NCBI RefSeq assembly: GCF_024756255.1
Contig: NZ_JANUHB010000001.1
Coordinates: 1,478,985 to 1,542,984 of the forward strand
Direction of reading: 5' to 3'
Source of the DNA: Massilia agilis
GTDB taxonomy: Bacteria > Pseudomonadota > Gammaproteobacteria > Burkholderiales > Burkholderiaceae_D
Length of the DNA stretch: 64,000 nucleotides
In this document: in pieces, positions 19,090 to 27,192 of the stretch
How the letters are laid out: every line of letters begins with the position of its first letter
Position numbering within the stretch: position 1 is the first letter of the stretch
Position numbers and translations under genes: made by a program
The notes under the pieces: model-generated
Told to the model about the DNA's origin: nothing
Database searches by the model: none
Seen by the model: the letters and a program-made list of their open reading frames with translations, nothing else

Positions 19090-19105
19090 GCAGCGAAAGC
19101 AAAGT

Positions 19106-20371
19106 ATGAAGATCCTGGTAGTCGGCTCGGGCGGCCGCGAACACGCACTGGCCTGGAAACTGGCCCAATCCGAGCGCATCCAGATGGTGTATGTCGCCCC
19201 GGGCAACGGCGGCACCGCGCGCGACGCGCGGCTGGAAAACGTCGCAATCACCGACCCGGCCGAGCTGGCCGACTTCGTGGTGCGCGAGCACATCGGCCTG
19301 ACCGTGGTCGGGCCCGAAGCGCCGCTGGCGGCCGGCATCGTCAACCTGTTCCGTTCGCGCGGCCTGAAGATTTTCGGGCCGACCAAGGAAGCGGCGCAGC
19401 TGGAGTCGTCCAAGGACTTCGCCAAGGCGTTCATGCAGCGCCACGGCATTCCGACCGCGAAGTACCAGAGTTTCTCGGACGCGGCACAAGCGCACGCCTA
19501 CGTGGACGCCAACGGCGCGCCGATCGTCATCAAGGCCGACGGCCTGGCGGCCGGCAAGGGCGTGGTGGTGGCCATGTCGCTGGAAGAAGCGCACCAGGCG
19601 ATCGACCACATGCTGTCGGATAACCGCTTCGGCGACGCGGGCGCGCGCATCGTGATCGAAGAGTTCCTGGCCGGCGAGGAAGCGAGCTTCATCGTCATGG
19701 TCGATGGCAAGAACGTGCTGGCGCTGGCCACCTCGCAGGACCACAAGCGCCTGAAGGATGCCGACCAGGGCCCGAATACCGGCGGCATGGGCGCGTACTC
19801 CCCGGCCCCGATCGTGACCCCGTCGATGCACGCGCGCGTGATGCGCGAGATCATCAACCCGACCATCCAGGGCATGGCCAAGGACGGCATCCAGTACACC
19901 GGCTTCCTGTACGCCGGCCTGATGATCGACGCCCAGGGCACGCCGCGCACGCTGGAATTCAACTGCCGCATGGGCGACCCGGAAACGCAGCCGATCATGG
20001 CGCGCCTGAAGAGCGACTTCGTGAACGTGATCGAGCACGCCTGCAACGGCACGCTGGACGCCGTGGAGCTCGAATGGGACCGCCGCACCGCGGTGGGCGT
20101 GGTGATGGCGGCCGAAGGTTATCCGGACAACCCGCGCAAGGGCGACGTGATCGACGGTATTCCGGCCGAGACGCCCGAGTGCGTCACCTTCCATGCCGGC
20201 ACCAGCATCGTGGACGGCAAGCTGGTGACCAACGGCGGGCGCGTGCTGTGCGTGGTGGGCCTGGGCGACAACGTCAAGATGGCGCAGAAGCAGGCGTATG
20301 ACGCGGTGGACCAGATCCACTTCAACGGCGCCCAGTTCCGCCGCGACATCGGCTGGCGCGGCGTAAAGTAA
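19106..20371 (+). CDS. purD: Phosphoribosylamine-glycine ligase
   Basis: A 421-residue ATP-grasp enzyme that joins glycine to 5-phosphoribosylamine in purine synthesis, giving GAR. It begins MKILVVGSGGREHALAWKLA, the signature opening. The ATP-grasp core contains VIKADGLAAGKGVVVA and VIEEFLAGEEASFIVMVDG. QDHKRLKDADQGPNTGGMGA is the PROSITE-type GARS motif, and FNCRMGDPETQ holds metal ligands. Length is normal. A large inverted repeat at 20404-20486 follows and may end the transcript. Confidence 0.95.
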   Translation: MKILVVGSGGREHALAWKLAQSERIQMVYVAPGNGGTARDARLENVAITDPAELADFVVREHIGLTVVGPEAPLAAGIVNLFRSRGLKIFGPTKEAAQLESSKDFAKAFMQRHGIPTAKYQSFSDAAQAHAYVDANGAPIVIKADGLAAGKGVVVAMSLEEAHQAIDHMLSDNRFGDAGARIVIEEFLAGEEASFIVMVDGKNVLALATSQDHKRLKDADQGPNTGGMGAYSPAPIVTPSMHARVMREIINPTIQGMAKDGIQYTGFLYAGLMIDAQGTPRTLEFNCRMGDPETQPIMARLKSDFVNVIEHACNGTLDAVELEWDRRTAVGVVMAAEGYPDNPRKGDVIDGIPAETPECVTFHAGTSIVDGKLVTNGGRVLCVVGLGDNVKMAQKQAYDAVDQIHFNGAQFRRDIGWRGVK

Positions 20372-20403
20372 CAGCAGCACCGAACAACACCCGCACGTTA
20401 AAT

Positions 20404-20509
20404 ACGTCGTTCCCGCGCAGGCGGGAACCCATGCTGAGCCTGAATAGCAGGCGGTCTATGGGTTCCCGCCTGCGCGGGAACGACGTTTTGAGGCTGCGGG
20501 AACGACGTT
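20404..20509. repeat. Large inverted repeat, CGTTCCCGC...GCGGGAA family
   Basis: ACGTCGTTCCCGCGCAGGCG (onwards GGAACCCAT) at 20404-20432 is inverted as ATGGGTTCCCGCCTGCGCGG (onwards GAACGACGT) at 20458-20486, giving a 29-bp perfect stem with a 25-base loop. A partial third copy, GCGGGAACGACGTT, ends at 20509. Repeats of this sort are scattered through many beta- and gammaproteobacterial genomes. It lies between purD and hemF and could act as a transcription barrier. Confidence 0.85.
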
Positions 20510-20532
20510 GTTGCGGTGCGCAATCTCAAACT

Positions 20533-20562
20533 TTGTAACGCCCCAACGCCACAGTGTACAAT
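20533..20562 (+). promoter_or_regulatory. Candidate promoter of the hemF operon
   Basis: TTGTAA (20533-20538) and TACAAT (20557-20562) are 18 bases apart; the start codon of hemF follows 28 bases later. The -10 box matches consensus at five of six positions. This would drive hemF, nadD, rsfS, rlmH and maf. Confidence 0.5.
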
Positions 20563-20590
20563 CGCCGAAATTTTCTACTCGCATAACACC

Positions 20591-21502
20591 ATGTCCGCCC
20601 CTGACCCCGCCGCCATCAAGGCCTGGCTGCTCGACCTGCAGTCGCGCATCGTCGCGGCCCTCGAAGACGTCGACGGCAAGCCGTTCCTGCGCGATACCTG
20701 GGAACGTCCCGAGGGCGGCGGTGGCATCTCGCGCCTGATCGAGGAAGGCAATGTGCTCGAGCGCGGCGGCGTGAACTTTTCGCACGTGACCGGCAAGCAC
20801 CTGCCGCCGTCGGCCATGGCCGCGCGCCCCGAACTGGCCGGCCGCGCCTGGGAAGCGATGGGCGTGTCGCTCGTGATCCACCCGCGCAACCCGTACGCGC
20901 CGACGGTCCACATGAACGTGCGCTTCTTCGAAGCCACGGCCGAGGGCAAGGAGCCGGTGTGGTGGTTCGGCGGCGGCATGGACCTGACCCCGCACTATGG
21001 TTTCGAGGAAGACGCGCGCCACTTCCACCAGGTGTGCCACGACGCGCTCGCGCCCTACGGCGACGAGCTGCACGCGCGCTTCAAGAAGTGGTGCGACGAG
21101 TACTTCTACATCAAGCACCGAAAGGAGCCGCGCGGCGTGGGCGGCATCTTCTTCGACGACTTCAACGAACTCGGTTTCGACCAGTCGTTCGCGATGGTGA
21201 AAAGCGTGGGCGACGGCTTTATCGACGCCTACCTGCCGATCCTCAAGCGCCGCATCGAGACGCCCTACGGCGAGCGCGAGCGCGACTTCCAGGCCTACCG
21301 GCGTGGCCGCTACGTCGAGTTCAACCTGGTGTGGGACCGCGGTACGCACTTCGGCCTGCAGTCGGGCGGGCGCACCGAGGCGATCCTGATGTCGATGCCG
21401 CCGATCGTGAAATGGCGCTACGACTGGCGCCCCGAGCCGGGCACGCCCGAAGCGAAGCTCTACACCGACTTCCTGGTGCACCGGGACTGGCTGGAAAAGT
21501 GA
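20591..21502 (+). CDS. hemF: Oxygen-dependent coproporphyrinogen III oxidase
   Basis: A 303-residue enzyme that decarboxylates two propionate side chains of coproporphyrinogen III using oxygen, in haem synthesis. The ATG at 20591 ([17 protein letters not shown]) is preferred; a longer in-frame opening upstream covers the promoter. Conserved elements are [35 protein letters not shown], and the C-terminal [18 protein letters not shown]. Use of the aerobic form implies growth with oxygen; an anaerobic HemN elsewhere cannot be excluded. Its stop overlaps the GTG start of nadD. Confidence 0.95.
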   Translation: MSAPDPAAIKAWLLDLQSRIVAALEDVDGKPFLRDTWERPEGGGGISRLIEEGNVLERGGVNFSHVTGKHLPPSAMAARPELAGRAWEAMGVSLVIHPRNPYAPTVHMNVRFFEATAEGKEPVWWFGGGMDLTPHYGFEEDARHFHQVCHDALAPYGDELHARFKKWCDEYFYIKHRKEPRGVGGIFFDDFNELGFDQSFAMVKSVGDGFIDAYLPILKRRIETPYGERERDFQAYRRGRYVEFNLVWDRGTHFGLQSGGRTEAILMSMPPIVKWRYDWRPEPGTPEAKLYTDFLVHRDWLEK

Positions 21503-22149
21503 ACCGCTGCGTCGCCCTGCTGGGAGGCAGCTTCGACCCAGTACATGCCGGCCACGTCGCGCTGGCCGGGCTGTTCGCGCGGCTGCTGCATCCCGACCAG
21601 CTGCGCATCGTACCGGCCGGGCGGCCGTGGCAGAAGTCGAACCTGGAAGCATCCGACGCCGACCGCGTGAAGATGCTGGAGCTGGCGTTCAAGCGGGCCG
21701 GCTTTCCGGTCACGATCGACCTGCAGGAGATCGAGCGCAACGGCGCCACCTACACCATCGACACGCTGCGTGCGGTGCGCGCGGAACTGGGGCCACAGGC
21801 GTCGATCGTGTTCCTGATGGGCGCCGACCAGCTGCAAAAACTGGACACCTGGCGCGACTGGCGCGCGCTGTTCGAGGTGGCCAACATCGGGGTGGCGGCG
21901 CGGCCGGGTTTCGACCTGGCGGTGGACAAGCTGCCGCCGGCGGTGGCGCAGGAACTGGCGGCGCGCCTGGGCCCTCCCGAAGAGCTCCGTGCGGCGCCGC
22001 ACGGCCGCGTGTGCGTGGCGCACACGCTGGCAGTCGATATCTCGGCCACGCAGGTACGCGCGGCCATTCGCCACGGGAACAACGCGAACGGGCTGGTTGC
22101 GCCCGTGGTGTTAGACTATATTCAACAACATAATTTATACAAGAGCTAA
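21499..22149 (+). CDS. nadD: Nicotinate-nucleotide adenylyltransferase
   Basis: A 216-residue enzyme that adenylates nicotinate mononucleotide in NAD synthesis. It starts with GTG at 21499, overlapping the hemF TGA (GTGA). The nucleotidyltransferase motif [17 protein letters not shown] is intact, and the C-terminal [15 protein letters not shown] is the family's ISSTxIR element. [18 protein letters not shown] is the substrate-binding stretch. The gene ends TAATG, sharing one base with the rsfS start. Same-strand overlap on both sides marks an operon. Confidence 0.93.
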   Translation: MNRCVALLGGSFDPVHAGHVALAGLFARLLHPDQLRIVPAGRPWQKSNLEASDADRVKMLELAFKRAGFPVTIDLQEIERNGATYTIDTLRAVRAELGPQASIVFLMGADQLQKLDTWRDWRALFEVANIGVAARPGFDLAVDKLPPAVAQELAARLGPPEELRAAPHGRVCVAHTLAVDISATQVRAAIRHGNNANGLVAPVVLDYIQQHNLYKS

Positions 22150-22814
22150 TGGATATCAAAAAACTGCAAGCGGTTGTCGTTGACGCCCTCGAAGACGTCA
22201 AGGGCCAGGACATCGTGATGTTCGACACCACGCACCTGACCAGCCTGTTCGACCGCATCGCCGTCGTCTCGGGCACGTCGAACCGCCAGACCAAGGCGCT
22301 GGCCGCATCGGTGCGCGACAAGGTCAAGGAAAACGGCGGCGACGTGGTCGGCCTGGAAGGCGAGGACACCGGCGAGTGGGTGCTGGTGGACCTGGGCGAC
22401 ATGATCGTCCACATCATGCAGCCGGCCATTCGCCAGTACTACCGCCTCGAAGAAATCTGGGGCGAGAAGCCGGTCAAGCTGGGCGCGGCCAAGCGCAAGT
22501 CCACCGTCGAAGGCAAGGAAGCAGCCGCACCGAAGAGCAAGTCCAAGCACCTGGCGGCCAACCAGGACGAGCCGGAAGCCAAGCCGGTCAACGAGCGCAA
22601 GCCGGCCGCGCGCAAGACCGCTGCCACCAAAACCACGGCAGCCAAAAAGCCGGCCGCGCCCAAGGTCGCCGTCGGCAAGACCGTGAAAGTCGCGCCGTCC
22701 AAGACCGCGCAGGCCGAGGTGAAGGCCAAGCGTGCCGCCAAGGCTGCCGCTGCTCCCGCCGACGCCGAACCGGCCAAGAAGGTCATCCGCCGCGTGAAAA
22801 AGGCAGCCGAGTAA
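22149..22814 (+). CDS. rsfS: Ribosome silencing factor with Lys/Ala-rich tail
   Basis: A 221-residue protein. Residues 1 to about 112 are a complete RsfS/YbeB/Iojap domain ([66 protein letters not shown]-type end here QYYRLEEIWGEKPVKLG). This domain binds ribosomal protein L14 and blocks subunit joining in starvation. Residues 113-221 are an added tail rich in Lys, Ala and Pro (KTAATKTTAAKKPAAPK and similar), like histone H1 tails. Standard RsfS is 105-130 residues. The tail is probably disordered and could bind rRNA or other nucleic acid; that is inference. The nadD-rsfS-rlmH order is widely conserved. Confidence 0.92.
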   Translation: MDIKKLQAVVVDALEDVKGQDIVMFDTTHLTSLFDRIAVVSGTSNRQTKALAASVRDKVKENGGDVVGLEGEDTGEWVLVDLGDMIVHIMQPAIRQYYRLEEIWGEKPVKLGAAKRKSTVEGKEAAAPKSKSKHLAANQDEPEAKPVNERKPAARKTAATKTTAAKKPAAPKVAVGKTVKVAPSKTAQAEVKAKRAAKAAAAPADAEPAKKVIRRVKKAAE

Positions 22815-22820
22815 GCCTCA

Positions 22821-23291
22821 ATGCAGCTCATCATCGCCGCGGTCGGCCACAAGATGCCGGCCTGGATCGAGACTGGCTTTACCGAGTTCACGAAGCGCAT
22901 GCCGCCCGAGCTGCGCATCGTGCTCAAGGAGATCAAGCCGGTCGAACGTTCCGGCAGCAAGACCGCGGCCACTGCCATGGCGCTCGAGCGCGAACGCATC
23001 GAGGCGGCGCTGCCCAAGGGCGCGCGCATCATCGCGCTCGATGAGCGTGGCAAGGACCTCACCAGTGTCGGCCTGTCCAACATGCTGCAGCAGTGGCAGC
23101 AGGACGGGCGCGACACCGTTTTCCTGATCGGCGGCGCCGACGGGCTCGACCCCGAGCTCAAGGCGCGGGCCGAAGGCATGATCCGCATTTCGAGCATGAC
23201 CCTGCCTCACGGGATCGTGCGCGTGATGCTCGCGGAACAGCTTTACCGGGCCTGGTCGATCACCCAGAACCACCCCTATCACCGCGCCTGA
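22821..23291 (+). CDS. rlmH: 23S rRNA pseudouridine-1915 N3-methyltransferase
   Basis: A 156-residue SPOUT-class methyltransferase that uses SAM to methylate pseudouridine 1915 of 23S rRNA. It begins [20 protein letters not shown]. The SAM-binding knot is visible in [18 protein letters not shown] and the C-terminal [20 protein letters not shown], ending NHPYHRA as in all RlmH proteins. Length is the family norm. It lies 6 bases after rsfS. Confidence 0.95.
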   Translation: MQLIIAAVGHKMPAWIETGFTEFTKRMPPELRIVLKEIKPVERSGSKTAATAMALERERIEAALPKGARIIALDERGKDLTSVGLSNMLQQWQQDGRDTVFLIGGADGLDPELKARAEGMIRISSMTLPHGIVRVMLAEQLYRAWSITQNHPYHRA

Positions 23292-23299
23292 GGCAACGC

Positions 23300-23923
23300 A
23301 TGCCGTACAAACCCCTGGACAACAAGATCTACCTCGCTTCGAAGAGCCCGCGCCGGCGCGAACTGCTGCGCCAGGTGGGCGTCGATTTCGAACTGCTGTC
23401 GCTGCGCAGCGATCCGGCGCGCGGGGTGGACGTGAGCGAGGAAGCGTACCCGAACGAAGACCCGCTCGCCTACGTGGCGCGCGTGGCCAACGAAAAAGGC
23501 GCCTTCGCGTGGAACGTGCTGCAGATGCGGCGCCATCCGCTGCGGCCGGTGCTCACGGCCGACACCACGGTCACGATCGACGGCCTGATCCTGGGCAAGC
23601 CGGAGAATCACGAGGAAGCGGTCGAGATGCTCGGCCGGCTGTCCGGCCGCACGCACCAGGTGCTGACCTCGGTGGCGGTGCACTACACCGACATGGCCCT
23701 GCAAGTGACGCAGGTGTCGGACGTGCGCTTTGCCAAGCTGTCGCCGGACGCGATCAAGGCCTACTGCGCCACGCCCGAGCCCTACGACAAGGCCGGCGGC
23801 TACGGCATCCAGGGCCTGGCCGCGCTGTTTGTCGAGCATATCGAAGGCAGCCACTCGGGCATCATGGGGCTGCCGCTGTTCGAGACCGCCAACCTGCTGC
23901 GCAAGGCCGGCGTACCCCTGTAG
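23300..23923 (+). CDS. Maf family nucleotide pyrophosphatase (YhdE-like)
   Basis: A 207-residue house-cleaning enzyme; YhdE-type Maf proteins hydrolyse dTTP, UTP and modified relatives. The start at 23300 (MPYKPLDNKIYLASKSPRRR) lies 8 bases after rlmH. Conserved elements are SKSPRRRELLRQVG, the catalytic region VLTADTTVTIDGLILGKPEN, and EPYDKAGGYGIQGLAA, which favours the YhdE over the YceF group. An insert-like stretch (WNVLQMRRHPLRP) precedes the active site. The TAG stop codon is part of an intergenic repeat (GTAGGGTGGGCGGG), so the repeat appears to have shaped the C-terminus. Confidence 0.9.
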   Translation: MPYKPLDNKIYLASKSPRRRELLRQVGVDFELLSLRSDPARGVDVSEEAYPNEDPLAYVARVANEKGAFAWNVLQMRRHPLRPVLTADTTVTIDGLILGKPENHEEAVEMLGRLSGRTHQVLTSVAVHYTDMALQVTQVSDVRFAKLSPDAIKAYCATPEPYDKAGGYGIQGLAALFVEHIEGSHSGIMGLPLFETANLLRKAGVPL

Positions 23924-24052
23924 GGTGGGCGGGTCTCCCGCCCACGCGTTCAAAGCGCGTCGGAGTGGCCAACTGAGCGAGTGCGTCCGCGCTGGTTGAA
24001 CGCGTGGGGTGAGGCTGGGCAGTGCCCAGCCGAACGAGCTGCCCACCCTACG
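23921..24052. repeat. GTAGGGTGGGC repeats, two units
   Basis: Unit one (23921-23953) is TAGGGTGGGCGGGTCTCCCG plus CCCACGCGTTCAAA and contains the maf stop codon. Unit two (23996-24052) is TTGAACGCGTGGGG, an inner stem GCTGGGCAGTGCCCAGC, then GCTGCCCACCCTACG. About 40 bases separate them. Confidence 0.85.
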
Positions 24053-24122
24053 AACCCACGCCCCCATCCCCGCGCCGCCGTGTATGATTACACTCTGAAC
24101 AATATTGTGAACGGCGCGCTCC

Positions 24123-25586
24123 ATGAACGAAGACATCCTCATCAACATCACCCCGCAGGAAACGCGCGTGGCGCTGGTCCTGCAGGGCGCCGTTCAGGAA
24201 CTGCACATCGAACGCACGCTCACCCGCGGGCTGACCGGCAACGTCTACCTGGGCAAGGTGGTGCGCGTGCTGCCGGGGATGCAGTCGGCGTTCATCGACA
24301 TCGGCCTTGAGCGCGCGGCCTTCCTGCACGTGGCCGACATCTGGGAAGCGCGCAACCACGAAAGCCCGAACGCGCAGCCAACGCCCATCGAAAAGCTGCT
24401 GTTCGACGGCCAGGTGCTCACCGTCCAGGTGATCAAGGACCCGATCGGCACCAAGGGCGCGCGCCTGTCCACCCAGATTTCGGTGGCCGGCCGCATGCTG
24501 GTCTATCTGCCGCAGGACAACCACATCGGCATCAGCCAGAAGATCGAAAAGGAAACCGACCGTGAGGCACTGCGCGTGCGCATGCAGGGCCTGCTGCCGC
24601 CGGAGGAAAAAGGCGGCTACATCGTGCGCACGATGGCCGAGGAAGCGTCGGACGCCGACCTGCTGGCCGACATCGACTACCTGCGCAAGACCTGGAACGC
24701 GATCCTGCAGGGCGCGCGCACCCGGCCGCCCACCACCCTGCTGTACCAGGACCTGAACCTGGCCCAGCGCGTGCTGCGCGACTTCGTGCACGACGAGACG
24801 CTGTCGATCCAGGTGGACTCGCGCGAGAACTACCTCAAGCTGGTCGAGTTCGGCCAGGTGTACACGCCGTCGGTGCTGCCGCGCCTGCAGCACTACACCG
24901 GCGAGCGCCCGCTGTTCGACCTGTACGGCGTGGAGGAAGAGATCCAGCGCGCCCTGGGGCGCCGCGTGGACCTGAAGTCCGGCGGCTACCTGATCGTGGA
25001 CCAGACCGAGGCGATGACCACGATCGACGTGAACACCGGCGGCTTTGTCGGCGGGCGCAATTTCGCGGACACGATCTTCAAGACCAACCTGGAAGCGGCG
25101 CACGCGATCGCGCGCCAGCTGCGGCTGCGCAACCTGGGCGGCATCATCATCCTCGACTTCATCGACATGGAAAACAACGAGCACCGCAACGCCGTGCTCG
25201 CAGAGCTCAAGAAGGCGCTGTCGCGCGACCGCACCAAGGTGTCGGTCAGCGGCTTCTCGGCGCTGGGACTGGTGGAGATGACGAGGAAGCGCACCCGCGA
25301 GTCGCTCGCCCACATCCTGTGCGAGCCCTGCCCCGCCTGCGGCGGCAAGGGCCAGGTCAAGACCTCGCGCACGATCTGCTACGAGATCCTGCGCGAGCTG
25401 CTGCGCGAAGCCAAGCAGTTCAACCCGCGCGAGTTCCGCATCGTCGCCTCGCAGGAGGTGATCGACCTGTTCCTGGAAGAGGAGTCGCAGCACCTGGCGA
25501 TGCTGGGCGACTTCATCGGCAAGCGCATCTCGCTGCAGGTGGAGAAGGGCTACCACCAGGAGCAGTACGACGTGATCCTGATGTGA
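24123..25586 (+). CDS. rng: Ribonuclease G
   Basis: A 487-residue endoribonuclease of the RNase E/G family that matures 16S rRNA 5' ends and takes part in mRNA decay. The S1-like domain is at the N-terminus (LTRGLTGNVYLGKVVRVLPG, FIDIGLERAAFLHVADI). The catalytic metal site lies in MTTIDVNTGGFVGGRNF and LGGIIILDFIDM, and the zinc-link cysteines in EPCPACGGKGQVKTS. The protein lacks the long C-terminal scaffold of RNase E, so RNase G is the better name. It begins a unit with the patatin-like gene, 8 bases downstream. Confidence 0.94.
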   Translation: MNEDILINITPQETRVALVLQGAVQELHIERTLTRGLTGNVYLGKVVRVLPGMQSAFIDIGLERAAFLHVADIWEARNHESPNAQPTPIEKLLFDGQVLTVQVIKDPIGTKGARLSTQISVAGRMLVYLPQDNHIGISQKIEKETDREALRVRMQGLLPPEEKGGYIVRTMAEEASDADLLADIDYLRKTWNAILQGARTRPPTTLLYQDLNLAQRVLRDFVHDETLSIQVDSRENYLKLVEFGQVYTPSVLPRLQHYTGERPLFDLYGVEEEIQRALGRRVDLKSGGYLIVDQTEAMTTIDVNTGGFVGGRNFADTIFKTNLEAAHAIARQLRLRNLGGIIILDFIDMENNEHRNAVLAELKKALSRDRTKVSVSGFSALGLVEMTRKRTRESLAHILCEPCPACGGKGQVKTSRTICYEILRELLREAKQFNPREFRIVASQEVIDLFLEEESQHLAMLGDFIGKRISLQVEKGYHQEQYDVILM

Positions 25587-25594
25587 GCCGATTG

Positions 25595-26497
25595 ATGACG
25601 CACCGGCCAAAAATCGGACTGGCACTGGGCAGCGGCTCGGCACGCGGGTGGGCGCACATCGGCATCATCCGCACGCTGGAGCAGGCTGGCATCGTGCCCG
25701 ACATCGTGTGCGGCACCTCGATCGGGGCGCTGGTGGGCGCGGCCTACGCCGACGGCCAGCTCGACCGGCTGGAACAATGGGTGCGCGGCCTGAAGTGGCA
25801 AAGCGTGCTGGGCCTGTTGGACCTGACCATCGACGGCGGCCTGGTCCACGGCGACAAGCTGCTCGACTTCTTCCGTACGCATTTCACCGACAAGGACATC
25901 GAGGCGCTGCCCAAGACGTTCGGCGCGGTGACGACGGAATTGGTGACCGGGCGCGAAATCTGGCTGCGCGAAGGCTCGGTCACCGACGCGGTGCGCGCCT
26001 CGATCGCCCTGCCCGGCCTGCTCAAGCCGGCGCAGCTGGACGGCAGGCTGATGGTGGACGGCGGCCTGGTCAACCCGGTGCCCGTGTCGCTGTGCCGCGC
26101 CATGGGCGCCGACATCGTGATCGCGGTGGACCTGAACTGGGACCTGATGGGGCGCCACAACGAGCGCGCGCAGGGCTGGCGCGCGCTGCCCGCGCCGGGC
26201 GCGCTCGAATCGCTGGTCGGCAAGCTGCCGCTGGGCCTGGGACGGCTCAAGAGCGGCCCGGCGACGTCGGCCGCGATGCCCTCGATCTTCGACGTGCTGA
26301 GCATCAGCCTGCACATCATGCAGGTACGGATCACCCGCAGCCGGCTGGCCGGCGAGCCGGCCGACCTGCTGATCCGCCCGCGCCTGTCGAACTTTGCGCT
26401 GATGGACTACCACCGCGCCGCGGCCGCCATCACCGAGGGCGAGCGCGCCGCCGAGCTGGCCATTCCCGAGCTGCGCGAGCTGGTCGGCGCTGCCTAG
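25595..26497 (+). CDS. Patatin-like phospholipase (RssA-like)
   Basis: A 300-residue serine lipase-fold protein. The nucleophile Ser42 lies in VCGTSIGALVGA, the oxyanion loop is ALGSGSARGWAHIGI, and the catalytic dyad partner Asp155 is in MVDGGLVNPVPVSLC. The bacterial single-domain patatins include RssA/YchK. Their true lipid substrates are mostly unknown. No signal peptide is present, so a cytoplasmic or membrane-associated location is expected. GTG (25583) and TTG (25592) starts overlap the rng stop codon; the ATG at 25595 is the conservative choice. Confidence 0.88.
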   Translation: MTHRPKIGLALGSGSARGWAHIGIIRTLEQAGIVPDIVCGTSIGALVGAAYADGQLDRLEQWVRGLKWQSVLGLLDLTIDGGLVHGDKLLDFFRTHFTDKDIEALPKTFGAVTTELVTGREIWLREGSVTDAVRASIALPGLLKPAQLDGRLMVDGGLVNPVPVSLCRAMGADIVIAVDLNWDLMGRHNERAQGWRALPAPGALESLVGKLPLGLGRLKSGPATSAAMPSIFDVLSISLHIMQVRITRSRLAGEPADLLIRPRLSNFALMDYHRAAAAITEGERAAELAIPELRELVGAA

Positions 26498-26540
26498 ATC
26501 CGTGCGCGCGGCCGCCGCGAATTTCGCGTAGCATGGCCGC

Positions 26541-27179
26541 ATGAACGCCTCTCCCGACATCCGCATCGACGTGTGGAGCGACTACGTCTGTCCGTTCTGC
26601 TACCTTGAACTGCCGGTCATCCGTCGCCTCGAGGCGCGCTTTGCCGACCGGCTGCAGGTGGTGTGGCGCGCGTTCGAGCTGCGGCCCGAACCGAACCCCA
26701 CGCTCGACCCCAACGGGGAATACCTGAACACCACCTGGGCGCAGTCGGTGTACCCCATGGCGGCCCAGCGCGGCATGCAGCTCAAGCTGCCGCCGGTGCA
26801 GCCGCGCAGCCGCAAGGCGCTGGAAGCAGCCCTGTTCGCGGACGCGCACGGCCGCTTCGGCGCCATGCACGAGGCGCTGTTCAGGGCATTTTTCGAAGAG
26901 GGCCGCGACATCGGCGAGACCGACGTGCTGTGCGCGATCGCCGCCGACAACGGCCTGGACGCGCAAGCGCTGCGCGACGCGCTTGACCACGAGCGCTACA
27001 CCGCGCAGGTGCTGGACGACGAGCAGCTGGCACACTCGCTGGGCGTCAGCGGCGTGCCCATCATGCTGCTGCGGACCGGCGACGCTCCCTGGCAGGAGGC
27101 CGTGCCGATCCGCGGCGCCATCCCTTACGAAACGCTGGAGCCGGCGATCAGCGAGCTGCTGGAAGGGCTTGCCCGCTGA
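26541..27179 (+). CDS. DsbA-family oxidoreductase, FrnE-like
   Basis: A 212-residue thioredoxin-fold protein with an active-site Cys17-Pro-Phe-Cys20 (DVWSDYVCPFCYLE) and a cis-proline loop (LGVSGVPIMLL). There is a long helical insert between them. Lack of a signal peptide puts it in the cytoplasm, as for FrnE proteins that link to oxidative-stress or polyketide functions. The N-terminal motif and the ending (AISELLEGLAR) fit the 2-hydroxychromene isomerase/DsbA-like superfamily. It converges with the DUF885 gene, leaving 13 bases between stop codons. Confidence 0.88.
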   Translation: MNASPDIRIDVWSDYVCPFCYLELPVIRRLEARFADRLQVVWRAFELRPEPNPTLDPNGEYLNTTWAQSVYPMAAQRGMQLKLPPVQPRSRKALEAALFADAHGRFGAMHEALFRAFFEEGRDIGETDVLCAIAADNGLDAQALRDALDHERYTAQVLDDEQLAHSLGVSGVPIMLLRTGDAPWQEAVPIRGAIPYETLEPAISELLEGLAR

Positions 27180-27192
27180 CCGCCCGGCACGG

